Assembly (NCBI RefSeq): GCF_900115265.1
Contig: NZ_FOVU01000016.1
Coordinates: 37,550 to 101,549, forward strand
Origin: Bradyrhizobium sp. Ghvi
Lineage (GTDB): Bacteria > Pseudomonadota > Alphaproteobacteria > Rhizobiales > Xanthobacteraceae
Length of the DNA: 64,000 nucleotides
Direction of reading: 5' to 3'
Below, piece after piece: positions 24,044-32,702 of this stretch. A program made the translations under genes and the position numbers. The notes beneath the pieces were generated by a model, which was not told the DNA's origin, did not search any database, and saw only the letters and a program-made list of their open reading frames with translations. Within the stretch, counting starts at the first letter, position 1. Each line of letters opens with the position of its first letter.

Positions 24044-26553
24044 GACATGTTCACTCGCTCGATGCGCACGGCGCATTTCTTGAAGTCGGTTTGCAGCGAG
24101 ATCGGATCGGTGGCGTCCAGCGTCACCTTGTTGATCAGCTTGGATTCGTCGAACCACGGCACGAACACGAGGCCGCGCGGCGGCCGGTCGCGGCCGCGCG
24201 TCTCGACCCGGGCGCGGATGAAGCCGCGGCGGGACACCACTCTCACTTCGTCGCCGCGGCGCAGTTTCATGTCCTGCGCGTCGTCGGGATGCATGAAGCA
24301 GACAGCCTCCGGGAACGCCTTGTAGAGCTCGGGCACGCGGCGGGTCATGGTGCCGGAATGCCAGTGCTCCAGCACGCGGCCGGTCGAGAGCCAGAACGGA
24401 TATTCGTTGTCCGGCGATTCCGCCGGCGGCTCGTAAGGCAGCGCGAAGATGCGCGCCTTGCCATCAGGGTAGCCGTAGAACTGCACGTCGGTCCCCTGCT
24501 TGACGTAGGGGTCGCTGCCCTCGCGGAAGCGCCACTTCGTCTCCTGGCCGTTGACCACCGGCCAGCGCAGCCCGCGTTCGCGATGATAGGTGTCGAACGG
24601 TGCAAGGTCGTGGCCATGGCCGCGGCCGAACGAGGCGTATTCCTCGAACAGACCCTTGTGGACGTAGAAGCCGAACGCCTTGGACTCGTCGTTGAGATAG
24701 CCCGCCTCGATGTCGGAGACGGGAAACTTGTCGACCTGGCCGTTCTTGTAGAGCACGTCGAACAGCGTCTTGCCGCGCACCTCCGGCTTCTTGGCGATCA
24801 GCTCCTCGGGCCAGACCTCCTCGATCTTGAAGCGCTTGGAGAATTCCATCAGCTGCCAGAGGTCCGATTTCGATTCTCCGGGCGCAGCGACGAGCTGGTG
24901 CCAGAACTGGGTGCGCCGCTCGGCATTGCCGTAGGCGCCTTCCTTCTCCACCCACATCGCGGTGGGCAGGATCAGGTCGGCGGCGAGCGCGGTGACGGAA
25001 GGATAGGCATCCGAAACCACGATGAAATTGTCGGGGTTGCGGAAGCCCGGATAAGTCTCCTCGTTGGCGTTGGGGCCGGCCTGGATGTTGTTGTTGACCT
25101 GCACCCAATAGGCGTTGATCAAGCCGTCCTTCAGCATCCGGCTTTGCAGCACGGCGTGCGCCCCGGGCTTGTCGGGAATGGTGCCCTCGGGCAGCTGCCA
25201 GATGTGTTCGGCTTTGGCGCGGTGCTCCTTGTTGGTGACCACCATGTCGGCGGGCAAGCGGTGCGAGAAGGTGCCGACCTCGCGCGCGGTGCCGCAGGCT
25301 GAAGGCTGCCCCGTCAGCGAGAACGGGCTGTTGCCGGGCGCGGAGATCTTTCCCGTGAGAAGATGGATGTTGTAGACGAGATTGTTGCACCAGACGCCGC
25401 GGGTGTGCTGGTTGAAGCCCATGGTCCAGAACGAAACCACTTTTGTTTTGGGATCGGCATAGAGCTCGGCCAGCGCCTCGAGCCGGTTCAGCGGCACGCC
25501 GGACATCTCCGCCGCCTTTTCCAGCGTGTAGTCCGAGACGAACTTGACGTATTCGTCGTAGGTCATATCGGTGGAGTCGTTGGCCTTGGCAGCGCCCGTC
25601 GCCTTCTTCTGCAGCGGATGCTCGGGCCGCAGGCCGTAACCGATGTCGGTCTGGCCGCGCCGGAAGATGGTATGGGCGGCCACGAACTCCTTGTTGACGC
25701 GCCCGGTCCCGATGATGTGGTTGGCGATCGCGTTGAGGATGTAGAGGTCGGTCTGCGGCTTGAACACCATGCCGATGTCGGCGAGGTCGAACGAGCGGTG
25801 CTCGAAGGTCGAGAGCACGGCGACGCGGACATGCGGCGCGGACAGCCGGCGGTCGGCCACGCGCGTCCACAGGATGGGATGCATCTCCGCCATGTTGGAG
25901 CCCCACAGCACGAAGGCGTCGGTCGCCTCGATGTCGTCATAGCAGCCGGGTGGCTCGTCGATGCCGAAGGTTCGCATCATGCCGGCGACGGCGGAGGCCA
26001 TGCAGTGGCGCGCATTGGGGTCGATGTTGTTGGTGCGGAAGCCGGCCTTGAACAGCTTCGAGGCCGCATAGCCTTCCCAGACCGTCCACTGGCCGGAGCC
26101 GAACATGGCGACGCCGTTCGGCCCGCGGTTCTTCATCGCCTCCTTCCACTTCAGCTCCATGATGTCGAAGGCTTCGGTCCAGGTGACAGGCGTGAAGTCG
26201 CCGTTCTTGTCGTACTTGCCGCCTGTCTTGCGCAGCATCGGCTGCGTCAGGCGATCGTGGCCGTACATGATCTTGGAGAGGAAGTAGCCCTTGACGCAGT
26301 TGAGGCCGCGATTGACCTCGGCCTTGATGTCGCCGTGGGTGGCGACGACGCGGTTGTCCTTGGTCGCGACCATCACCGAGCAGCCGGTGCCGCAGAAGCG
26401 GCAGGCGGCCTTGTCCCATTTCAGTTCGGAGGAGTCGCGCTCGGTCACGAGATTGGCGGCGAGCGAGGGGGCCGGCATGCCGGCAGCGGCGGCCGCGATC
26501 GCGGCAGCCTCGAGCTTGAGCATCTGGCGGCGGTCGAGCTTTGGCGATGTCAT
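24040..26553 (-). CDS. napA: Periplasmic nitrate reductase catalytic subunit NapA
   Basis: 837 residues from the ATG at 26553 (MTSPKLDRRQMLKLEAAAIAA), a Tat signal. It reduces nitrate to nitrite at a bis-MGD molybdenum centre. The [4Fe-4S] cysteines are C51, C54, C58 and C86 (CRFCGTGC ... LNCVKGYF) with the electron-relay Lys at 88. The Mo-ligand Cys lies in NPNARHCMASAVAG. C-terminal FPEAVCFMHPDDAQDMKL and VFVPWFDESKLINKVTLD are typical. Normal length. NapD upstream is its Tat chaperone; NapB and NapC downstream supply electrons. Confidence 0.98.
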   Translation of the reverse strand: MTSPKLDRRQMLKLEAAAIAAAAAGMPAPSLAANLVTERDSSELKWDKAACRFCGTGCSVMVATKDNRVVATHGDIKAEVNRGLNCVKGYFLSKIMYGHDRLTQPMLRKTGGKYDKNGDFTPVTWTEAFDIMELKWKEAMKNRGPNGVAMFGSGQWTVWEGYAASKLFKAGFRTNNIDPNARHCMASAVAGMMRTFGIDEPPGCYDDIEATDAFVLWGSNMAEMHPILWTRVADRRLSAPHVRVAVLSTFEHRSFDLADIGMVFKPQTDLYILNAIANHIIGTGRVNKEFVAAHTIFRRGQTDIGYGLRPEHPLQKKATGAAKANDSTDMTYDEYVKFVSDYTLEKAAEMSGVPLNRLEALAELYADPKTKVVSFWTMGFNQHTRGVWCNNLVYNIHLLTGKISAPGNSPFSLTGQPSACGTAREVGTFSHRLPADMVVTNKEHRAKAEHIWQLPEGTIPDKPGAHAVLQSRMLKDGLINAYWVQVNNNIQAGPNANEETYPGFRNPDNFIVVSDAYPSVTALAADLILPTAMWVEKEGAYGNAERRTQFWHQLVAAPGESKSDLWQLMEFSKRFKIEEVWPEELIAKKPEVRGKTLFDVLYKNGQVDKFPVSDIEAGYLNDESKAFGFYVHKGLFEEYASFGRGHGHDLAPFDTYHRERGLRWPVVNGQETKWRFREGSDPYVKQGTDVQFYGYPDGKARIFALPYEPPAESPDNEYPFWLSTGRVLEHWHSGTMTRRVPELYKAFPEAVCFMHPDDAQDMKLRRGDEVRVVSRRGFIRARVETRGRDRPPRGLVFVPWFDESKLINKVTLDATDPISLQTDFKKCAVRIERVNMS

Positions 26554-26570
26554 GATGGCTCTCCCGGCCG

Positions 26571-26885
26571 TCAGGCGGTTTCGATGGCGTGAAAAACCAG
26601 CGCTGCGGAATAGACGTCGCGCAGTGACTGGATGGTGTTGAGCATGGTGCCGAGGCTGCCGGCGTCGGGCGCTTCGGTCACGACGACAAGTTTTCCTCTG
26701 ATGTCGCGGCCATGGATCTCGCAGCCGGGCAGCGCGGCAATCTCGGCTTCCAGCGCGTCGAGGCGCTCGGGCCGGGCCTGCACCAGGATGCTGGCGATCT
26801 CGGCGCCCGGGGGCGGAATGACGCGGTCGGTGGTGAGCACGCGGCCGGTGATCAGTGCGCGGCGGTTCAGTGTGGCGTGTGCCAT
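26571..26885 (-). CDS. napD: NapD, cytoplasmic chaperone for the NapA Tat signal
   Basis: 104 residues from the ATG at 26885 (MAHATLNRRALITG). The ferredoxin-like NapD pattern is clear: ASILVQARPERLDALEAEIAALPGCEIHG and GKLVVVTEAPDAGSLGTMLNTIQSLRDVYSAALVFHAIE. It binds the NapA twin-arginine signal and delays export until the cofactor is loaded. It sits 17 bp before napA and 26 bp after napE, as in other napEDABC operons. Confidence 0.95.
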   Translation of the reverse strand: MAHATLNRRALITGRVLTTDRVIPPPGAEIASILVQARPERLDALEAEIAALPGCEIHGRDIRGKLVVVTEAPDAGSLGTMLNTIQSLRDVYSAALVFHAIETA

Positions 26886-26911
26886 GATGCCTGTCTTTTC
26901 GCTTGTCGGGA

Positions 26912-27097
26912 TCAATGCGGGGAGGGCGGCGGACCGGGAGGGCCGGCAAACATCTGGTAGATCCAGACGCCTAAGCCGTAGGAGCCGACCGTTCCGACCG
27001 CGAGAACGGGCATCACGATCGCGGTCAGGAACAGGAACGCAAAAATTTCCATGCGCTTACGGCGCACGCGGGAAGGCGCGTCGTCAGGGGCCGACAT
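26912..27097 (-). CDS. napE: NapE, small membrane protein of the periplasmic nitrate reductase operon
   Basis: 61 residues (MSAPDDAPSRVRRKRMEIFAF) with one TM helix (FLFLTAIVMPVLAVGTVGSYGLGVWIYQM) and a Pro-rich tail. Basic N-terminus, single span and first position in the operon match NapE. Its biochemical role is not established in the family. The FNR/FixK-type box lies 91 bp upstream of its start. Confidence 0.93.
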   Translation of the reverse strand: MSAPDDAPSRVRRKRMEIFAFLFLTAIVMPVLAVGTVGSYGLGVWIYQMFAGPPGPPPSPH

Positions 27098-27187
27098 ATT
27101 CGGTCTCTCTGAAATGGTATGGGGAATCGGGACGGCATCCGGGCCGTTGCCTTGCTGTATCTTAGGTGCAGCAGGCCGGCTGACGCG

Positions 27188-27201
27188 TTGATCTGGATCA
27201 A
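27188..27201. promoter_or_regulatory. FNR/FixK-type binding site upstream of napE
   Basis: TTGATCTGGATCAA is a perfect TTGAT-N4-ATCAA dyad. In Bradyrhizobium FixK2 activates class II promoters from such a site, centred near -41.5; a start site near 27153 would then give a leader of about 56 nt before napE. It lies in the 203-bp gap between napE and the divergent AraC-type gene, so it could serve either. The expected role is low-oxygen induction of napEDABC. Confidence 0.85.
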
Positions 27202-27300
27202 CCGCTCAAGTTGCTGATGTCGCAGGCGCAAGCGCAATTTTGGATTGTGCACGCGCGAAGGCAATGCGAGAGTTGAGCTCTCGAATGGAGACTGAATCGC

Positions 27301-28437
27301 GTGATGGGGCTCACGGCCATCGATCTCGGGCTGCGCGGCGCAACGAGCGGCGTGTTCCTGTTGATCATTCTCGTGACGCTGCAGCGTCGCGCGACCAGCC
27401 AGCAGGCTTTGCTGGGCATGGCTCTGTCTGCCGGCGGCGTGTTCTATGCCATCACCACCGCGCCATACTTTCCCAAATCGGCATGGTGGTGGGTGTTGCC
27501 GATCATGACCGCGCAACCCACCGTGTTCTGGCTGTGGGCGCGCGCGGCGTTCGACGATGATTTCGTGCTCAGGCGATGGCACGGTGCCCTGTGGCTCGGC
27601 ATCGTGGCTTTCACCTTTGTGCTCACGCTGGGTTGGTTCTATTGGCCCGCTTTGGCCGGGGCCGGCGGTCGAGGCCTTGCGCTTTTCAATCTGGCACTGG
27701 CTCTCGCAGCGGCGGTCCAGACGATCAGGACATGGCGCGCCGATCTGGTCGCGCGGCGCCGCCGGCTACGGCTGGCGATGCTGGCGATCAATGTCGGGCT
27801 CATCGTTACAGTCGCTGGCGCCGGCTTCGCTGCAATTCCGGTTCTGGTCCCCGGCGCGCCCGGCAGTCTTCCGACCGCATTCGTCCTGTTCGTGGTGGCG
27901 ATCATGGCTGGACTGGCTGCGATGCAGCCTGCCGTGCCGGAGGCCACGGCGGCCATTGCGCCCAGCGGCAGGCGCGAGGCCGATCGCGCGCCCACAGGCC
28001 GCGTCCCCGTCAATCCCCGGGTCGTCGTGGATCCCCGGGTCGTCGTCGATCCCATCCTGCTGCGGCGCCTCGACCACCTCATGACCGTGGAGCGAACCTA
28101 CCGGCGGGAAGGCCTTGCGATCGGGGCGCTCGCGGCCCGGCTCGACGTTCCCGAGCACCGGCTCCGCCAGGCCATCAATGAGGGGCTCGGCTATCGCAAC
28201 TTCAATGCGTTCCTGAACCGCTACCGCATCGAGGATGCGAGGCTGGCGCTATCAGATGTGACACAAAGAGAAGTCCCGGTGCTGACCATCGCCATGGATG
28301 CCGGCTTCCAGTCGATCGGACCTTTCAACCGCGCCTTCAAGGCGGAGACCGGCGTCACCCCGACCGAATTCCGGCGCGAGGCGCTGAGCCTGCAGGATAA
28401 GGTCGGCATCAGCGAGCCACGTCGAGAAATCGGCTAG
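27301..28437 (+). CDS. Membrane-anchored AraC-family transcriptional regulator
   Basis: 378 residues. The first about 220 residues carry six or seven hydrophobic helices (for example GVFLLIILVTLQRR, WWWVLPIMTAQPTVFWLWARA, GIVAFTFVLTLGWFYW, LAINVGLIVTVAGAGFAAIPVLV, AFVLFVVAIMAGLAAM). A cytoplasmic linker with a PRVVVD tandem repeat leads to an AraC HTH pair (LAIGALAARLDVPEHRLRQAIN; TIAMDAGFQSIGPFNRAFKAETGVTPTEFRR). Such proteins sense a membrane or external signal and bind DNA while anchored. It is divergent from napE. A GTG at 27301 is taken as start; the ATG at 27304 is equivalent. Confidence 0.88.
   Translation: MMGLTAIDLGLRGATSGVFLLIILVTLQRRATSQQALLGMALSAGGVFYAITTAPYFPKSAWWWVLPIMTAQPTVFWLWARAAFDDDFVLRRWHGALWLGIVAFTFVLTLGWFYWPALAGAGGRGLALFNLALALAAAVQTIRTWRADLVARRRRLRLAMLAINVGLIVTVAGAGFAAIPVLVPGAPGSLPTAFVLFVVAIMAGLAAMQPAVPEATAAIAPSGRREADRAPTGRVPVNPRVVVDPRVVVDPILLRRLDHLMTVERTYRREGLAIGALAARLDVPEHRLRQAINEGLGYRNFNAFLNRYRIEDARLALSDVTQREVPVLTIAMDAGFQSIGPFNRAFKAETGVTPTEFRREALSLQDKVGISEPRREIG
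28013..28053 (+). repeat. 18-bp tandem repeat in the linker of the AraC-type regulator
   Basis: Units at 28013-28030 and 28031-28048 differ at one base and are followed by five bases of a third copy. In frame they encode (N/D)PRVVV, so a unit change would lengthen or shorten the linker between membrane domain and DNA-binding domain by six residues. Confidence 0.85.
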
Positions 28438-28524
28438 CCGATTTTTGGATCGGGCGAGAGAAACTGGCCCGATTGGGCAGACTGTGCGGCAGAAACGCCC
28501 TGTCCAGCCAATGAGAGCCTGTCC

Positions 28525-29764
28525 ATGTCCCCTTCGAGCGCTGTCAATTCCGCACCCGAACGGCTTCACGCGCTCGATGCTGTCAGGGGCATTGCCCTGC
28601 TGCTCGGCATTGTCCTGCACGCGGCCATGTCGTTCGTGCCGATCACGCCCCGGATCTGGCCGATCCAGGACACTCACCCAAGCCTGCTGCTGGGCCTGCT
28701 GACCTTCACCATCCATGTCTTCCGGATGACGACCTTCTTCGTGATGGCGGGCTTCTTCGCCCGCATGAGCTTTCATCGCAGAGGCAGCCTGGGCTTTCGT
28801 CAAGGACCGGTTGCAGCGGATCGCCTTGCCGCTCTTGATCGGCTGGCCGCTCGTGTATGTGCCCATCGTGCTTGTAGTCACCTGGGCGGCGAACTTTCCG
28901 AATGGTGGGCCGCCGCACGGGGCGCCCGGCTGGATGCCGGCACTGCCGAATTTCCGCCTGACCCATCTCTGGTTTCTCTACGTTCTGCTGGAGCTCTATG
29001 TCACCATGTTGCTGCTGCGCGGGGCGATCGCCTGGCTTGATGTATCCGGCTCGTTGCGAACGCTCATCGACCGCCTCTTCGCGCGGACCATCCGCAATCC
29101 GTTGGCGCCGCTGGTTCTGGCGATCCCGATCTTCGTCGCGCTCTGGCTCGATCCGAGATGGGGCTATTCGATGGAGGTGAGGACGCCGGATCAATCGCTC
29201 ATCACCAATGCGCAGGCCTGGATCTGTTTTGGCCTCGCCTTCGGCGTCGGCTGGCTGCTGCATCGGCAGGCCGATCTGCTGCGGCTGATCGAGCGGCGCT
29301 GGCTCCCGCATCTCGTGCTCGCAATCGTTCTGATCCTGATCTGCTTCGTGCTCGCGGGTGTGATGTTGTCTGCGCCGGGCGCGCCGAAATTGCCCTATAG
29401 CTTCGCGACGCTCAGGCTCGTCTCCGCCGTTCTCTATGCGGCCGCGATCTGGATCACGACATTCGCCGCGCTCGGTCTCGCGCTCCGCTTCATGTCCGGC
29501 TTCAGCCCGACCTGGCGTTATCTCGCCGACGCGTCCTATTGGCTCTATATCATCCACTTGCCGATCGTGATGGCGTTGCAGGTCGCGTTGTCACAGCTAG
29601 ACTGGCCTGGGCTCGTCAAGTTCGCGATCATTCTCATCGTCGCGGTTCCGCCGATGCTGGCGAGCTATCATCTCCTGGTTCGCTTTACCTTCATCGGCGC
29701 GGTGCTGAATGGCCGCCGCGCCGAAAAGCGCGTTCTCCCGCGCAGCGGAATTGCGACTGCGTAG
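28525..29764 (+). pseudogene. Acyltransferase 3 / OpgC-like membrane protein, broken by a frameshift
   Basis: The first part (28525 to about 28790) encodes ERLHALDAVRGIALLLGIVLHAAMSF and FFVMAGFFARMSFHRRG, the start of an acyltransferase-3 protein. The rest continues only in the next frame, from about 28790 (WAFVKDRLQRIALPLLIGWPLVY) to the stop at 29764, with further membrane helices and FSPTWRYLADASYWLYIIHLPIVMALQ. The joined protein would be about 410 residues, normal for the family, which transfers acyl groups to membrane-exposed sugars. A single-base indel near 28785-28800 explains the break. It could be a sequencing error, a recent mutation or, less likely, programmed shifting. Confidence 0.8.
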
Positions 29765-29789
29765 ACAGCGTCGCCCCACCCATTAAGAT

Positions 29790-29813
29790 GCCCGCAACAA
29801 AAAACATGCGGGC
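29790..29813. other. Hairpin just before the luciferase-like oxidoreductase gene
   Basis: GCCCGCA (29790-29796) pairs with TGCGGGC (29807-29813) around an A-rich 10-base loop. No T run follows on the plus strand. It lies 22 bp before the ATG at 29835, so it could end the upstream transcript weakly or affect translation. Confidence 0.4.
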
Positions 29814-29834
29814 AGAAAACTTGGGAGAGGCGTC

Positions 29835-31040
29835 ATGAAGTTCGGCATCTTCTATGAGCTGCAACTGCCGCGGCCCTGGGTGGCCGGCGACGAGCTCGCT
29901 CTTTACCAGAACGCGCTCTCGCAGATGGAGCTCGCCGATCAGCTCGGCTACGACCATGCCTGGGTGGTCGAGCATCACTTCCTCGAAGAATATTCGCACT
30001 CGCCGTCGCCGGAATCGTTCCTCGCCGCCGCCAGCCAGCGTACCAGGAACATCCGCCTCGGCCACGGCATTCTCCAGCTCACGACGAACCATCCGGCGCG
30101 CGTTGCCGAACGTGTCGCGGTGCTCGACCTCCTCTCCAACGGCCGCTGCGAATTCGGCATGGGCGAGAGCGCCTCGATCACCGAGCTGACGCCGTTCGGC
30201 CGCGACATGGAGACCAAGAAGGAGGTGTTCGAAGAGGCGGTCGCCGCGATCTTTCCGATGTTCAGGGACGCAGGAAGCGAGCATCACGGCAAATATTTCG
30301 ATATCCCCTTGCGCAACGTCGTGCCGAAGCCGGTGCAGAAGCCGCATCCACCGCTGTGGATGGCCTGCTCGCAATTGCCGACCATCGAGCGCGCCGGCCG
30401 TCACGGCTTCGGTGCGCTCGGCTTCCAGTTCGTCAGCGCCGATGCTGCACATGCCTGGGTTCATGCTTACTACAATGCGATGACCAAGCGGCTCACCAAG
30501 CTGGCCGACTACGAGATCAACCCGAACATGGCGCTGGTGTCGTTCTTCATGTGCGCGAAGACCGACGAGGAGGCGCGTGCGCGCGCCGACGGCGCCACCT
30601 TCTTCCAGTTCGCACTGCGCTTCTACGGCGCCTCGCAGAATCGCCAGCGGCCCGCGCCCTACACCGTCAACATGTGGGACGAGTATATTAAGTGGAAGCG
30701 AGACAATCCGGAGGCGCAGGAGGCGGCATTGCGTGGCGGCCTGATCGGCTCGCCCGAGACCATCCGCAGGAAGCTGAAGCGCTTCCAGTCGTCGCATATC
30801 GACCAGGTCATCCTGCTCAACCAGGCCGGCAAGAACAGCCACGAGCACATCTGCCAATCGCTGGAGCTGTTCGGACGCGAGGTGATGCCGGAGTTCCAGA
30901 ACGACCCGGTGCAGGCGGCGTGGAAGCAAGGTGTGATGAGCGGCGAGATTCAGCTCGAAGAGATCGACACCCTGGCTTTTACGGATCGCTACGGCAAGCT
31001 CGCGATCAATGTCGCTGCACCGAAGGCCGCGGCAGAATAA
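29835..31040 (+). CDS. LLM-class (luciferase-like) flavin-dependent oxidoreductase
   Basis: 401 residues from the ATG at 29835 with GGGAGAGG upstream. TIM-barrel bacterial luciferase family: MKFGIFYELQLPRPW, GYDHAWVVEHHFLEEYSHSPSPESFLAAASQRTRNIRLGHGI, then NHPARVAERVAVLDLLSNGRCEFGMGE. The C-terminal GSPETIRRKLKRFQSSHIDQVILLNQAGKNSHEHICQSLELFG is typical. It would use FMNH2 and O2, or F420-like chemistry, on an unknown substrate. No flavin reductase gene is adjacent. Free-standing between the broken acyltransferase and the RlpA-like gene. Confidence 0.92.
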   Translation: MKFGIFYELQLPRPWVAGDELALYQNALSQMELADQLGYDHAWVVEHHFLEEYSHSPSPESFLAAASQRTRNIRLGHGILQLTTNHPARVAERVAVLDLLSNGRCEFGMGESASITELTPFGRDMETKKEVFEEAVAAIFPMFRDAGSEHHGKYFDIPLRNVVPKPVQKPHPPLWMACSQLPTIERAGRHGFGALGFQFVSADAAHAWVHAYYNAMTKRLTKLADYEINPNMALVSFFMCAKTDEEARARADGATFFQFALRFYGASQNRQRPAPYTVNMWDEYIKWKRDNPEAQEAALRGGLIGSPETIRRKLKRFQSSHIDQVILLNQAGKNSHEHICQSLELFGREVMPEFQNDPVQAAWKQGVMSGEIQLEEIDTLAFTDRYGKLAINVAAPKAAAE

Positions 31041-31260
31041 GATTGCTCGTTAAGTCATGCTGCTGACGCATTCTCTGTTTTAGACGGCGACAACTTAAAA
31101 CACTGCGTGGGAACCACTGAAGGTTCGCACCACGGTTCCATCGCCAAGGGGTTGGCACGAACCCGCAAAACTCCGGTGCAGGCTTCACGAACGCGTCCGC
31201 GTTCGCTTGCGTTGTTTGCGGTGTCGGGAACCGGACGACGAAAAAATCACAGGAGTTATG

Positions 31261-31752
31261 ATGCTGTTCCGCTCGAGCGCCGCGATTTGCGGCGCCCTGG
31301 TCGCGCTTGCCGTGTCTGTTACCATTGCCAAGTGTGAAACGCGTGGGGGTCACGCAAACACCGTCGCCGATACCGCCTCCGGGAATGCGGTGGTTGGCGC
31401 GGCATCCATGTACAATCCGTTCAGGCCCGGCAAGGAGGAGGGCGGTCCGCGCACAGCCTCCGGCGAACGTTATGATCCCTCGGCCTGGACGGCGGCCATC
31501 AAGACGACTTTGCGCCGGAAATTCGGTGGCGTCCAATTTGGTGTGAAGCCGAAATATGCGCTCGTCGAGGCGGTCGGCAAGAAGGTCATCGTCAAGATCA
31601 ATGACGTGGGACCGCTCAGGCCCGGCCGCGTCATCGATTTGAACGAGCGGACGATGCGCCATTTCGATCCAAGCCTGGAGCGCGGAGTCATCAGGGACGT
31701 GCGAGTCAGCCCGCTCTCAGGGGACGACTGGACACTGGGGCCGGTGGGCTGA
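31261..31752 (+). CDS. RlpA-like double-psi beta-barrel secreted protein
   Basis: 163 residues from the ATG at 31261; the ATG at 31258 is 2 nt from AGGAG while 31261 is 5 nt away. A signal peptide (FRSSAAICGALVALAVSVTIAKC) precedes a double-psi beta-barrel: VVGAASMYNPF, GGPRTASGERYDPSAWTAAI and VIVKINDVGPLRPGRVIDLNERTMRHF. RlpA proteins bind or cleave denuded peptidoglycan. There is no SPOR domain, and a 35-residue insertion separates the TASGE and VKINDVGP motifs. Probably acts on the cell wall in the periplasm. Confidence 0.85.
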   Translation: MLFRSSAAICGALVALAVSVTIAKCETRGGHANTVADTASGNAVVGAASMYNPFRPGKEEGGPRTASGERYDPSAWTAAIKTTLRRKFGGVQFGVKPKYALVEAVGKKVIVKINDVGPLRPGRVIDLNERTMRHFDPSLERGVIRDVRVSPLSGDDWTLGPVG

Positions 31753-31823
31753 ATATCCCATGCCTTCCGCAGAGATCACCTCGCTGCTATGCTCCCGTAA
31801 AACAACGGCTTGCGGAGGAAGCG

Positions 31824-32612
31824 ATGCGGTCTCGGGTGGTGCGCGCAAAATCGGCGGCCGGCGATGTCGCGCCGGCGGTCCTCGCCATCGGCCGGCCCGA
31901 TTTCCCTGATGTCCTGATCGACGCGCTGCGCCGGCGGGCCGGCGTCGGCCATTGCATGGTGTTTGCGCTCACGCGCGCCGGTGCTGCGAGCTGCCTGCTC
32001 GATGTCGGCAATATCCCGATCGGCGGCGATCTCGGTGCCGCCTATGCCGGCCAGTTCCACGAAGCCGATCCCAATCGCGATGCGCTGTTCGAGGCCGAGG
32101 CCGACGCGCCGATCATGCTGCCGAGCTTCGCGCCGCGCATGTACGGCGCGCGCTACCGGAAAATCTTCTTCAACGACTTCGATATCGTCGACAAATGCGC
32201 GACCGCGATCTGGACGGGAGGCACCTGCTTCTACGTCAATTTCTACCGCATCACGGCGCAGGGACGCTTCGGCGACGCCGCGCGTACTCGGCTTCAGGCC
32301 ATCGCGCCGGCGATTGCTGCCAGCGTCGCGCGTCATTTCCAGCAGGCCGCGACGCCGACGCCGGACCAGTCGCTCGCCGCGCTGTTTGCGATGTGCGCGC
32401 CGCTCTCCGCGCTGACGCCGCGCGAGCAGGAGGTCTGCCGCCGCATCCTGCTCGGCTTCAGCTCCGAGGCGATCTCGCAAGACCTCGGTATCAGCCTGCA
32501 TTCGACCCTGACCTACCGCAAGCGTGCCTATGAGCGGCTCGGCATTTCCTCGCAGAACGAATTGTTTGCGATCGTGCTGCGCCTGCTTGCGGGGGCATCG
32601 AGGCCGAACTGA
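31824..32612 (+). CDS. LuxR-family HTH transcriptional regulator
   Basis: 262 residues. The C-terminal 65 residues are a LuxR/GerE HTH: PLSALTPREQEVCRRILLGFSSEAISQDLGISLHSTLTYRKRAYERLGISSQNELFAIVLRLL. The N-terminal 190 residues do not show the autoinducer-binding pattern and are of unknown type (IGRPDFPDVLIDALRRRAGVGHCMVFALTR, YRKIFFNDFDIVDKCATAIW). No receiver domain. Related small regulators of this layout are common in Bradyrhizobium. No LuxI-type gene is nearby, so an acyl-homoserine-lactone role is not supported. Confidence 0.88.
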   Translation: MRSRVVRAKSAAGDVAPAVLAIGRPDFPDVLIDALRRRAGVGHCMVFALTRAGAASCLLDVGNIPIGGDLGAAYAGQFHEADPNRDALFEAEADAPIMLPSFAPRMYGARYRKIFFNDFDIVDKCATAIWTGGTCFYVNFYRITAQGRFGDAARTRLQAIAPAIAASVARHFQQAATPTPDQSLAALFAMCAPLSALTPREQEVCRRILLGFSSEAISQDLGISLHSTLTYRKRAYERLGISSQNELFAIVLRLLAGASRPN

Positions 32613-32702
32613 TGGTATGTACTCATCATCGCGGCACGAGTCTGTTTTCACCTTTGAAAGCAGACATTGCGGCGGATGCATGAGAGCATTCCCCGGCGCC
32701 AT

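Noticed and set aside
31824..32612. Quorum-sensing LuxR receptor
   Set aside because: Autoinducer-domain residues are not seen and there is no luxI-type gene nearby.
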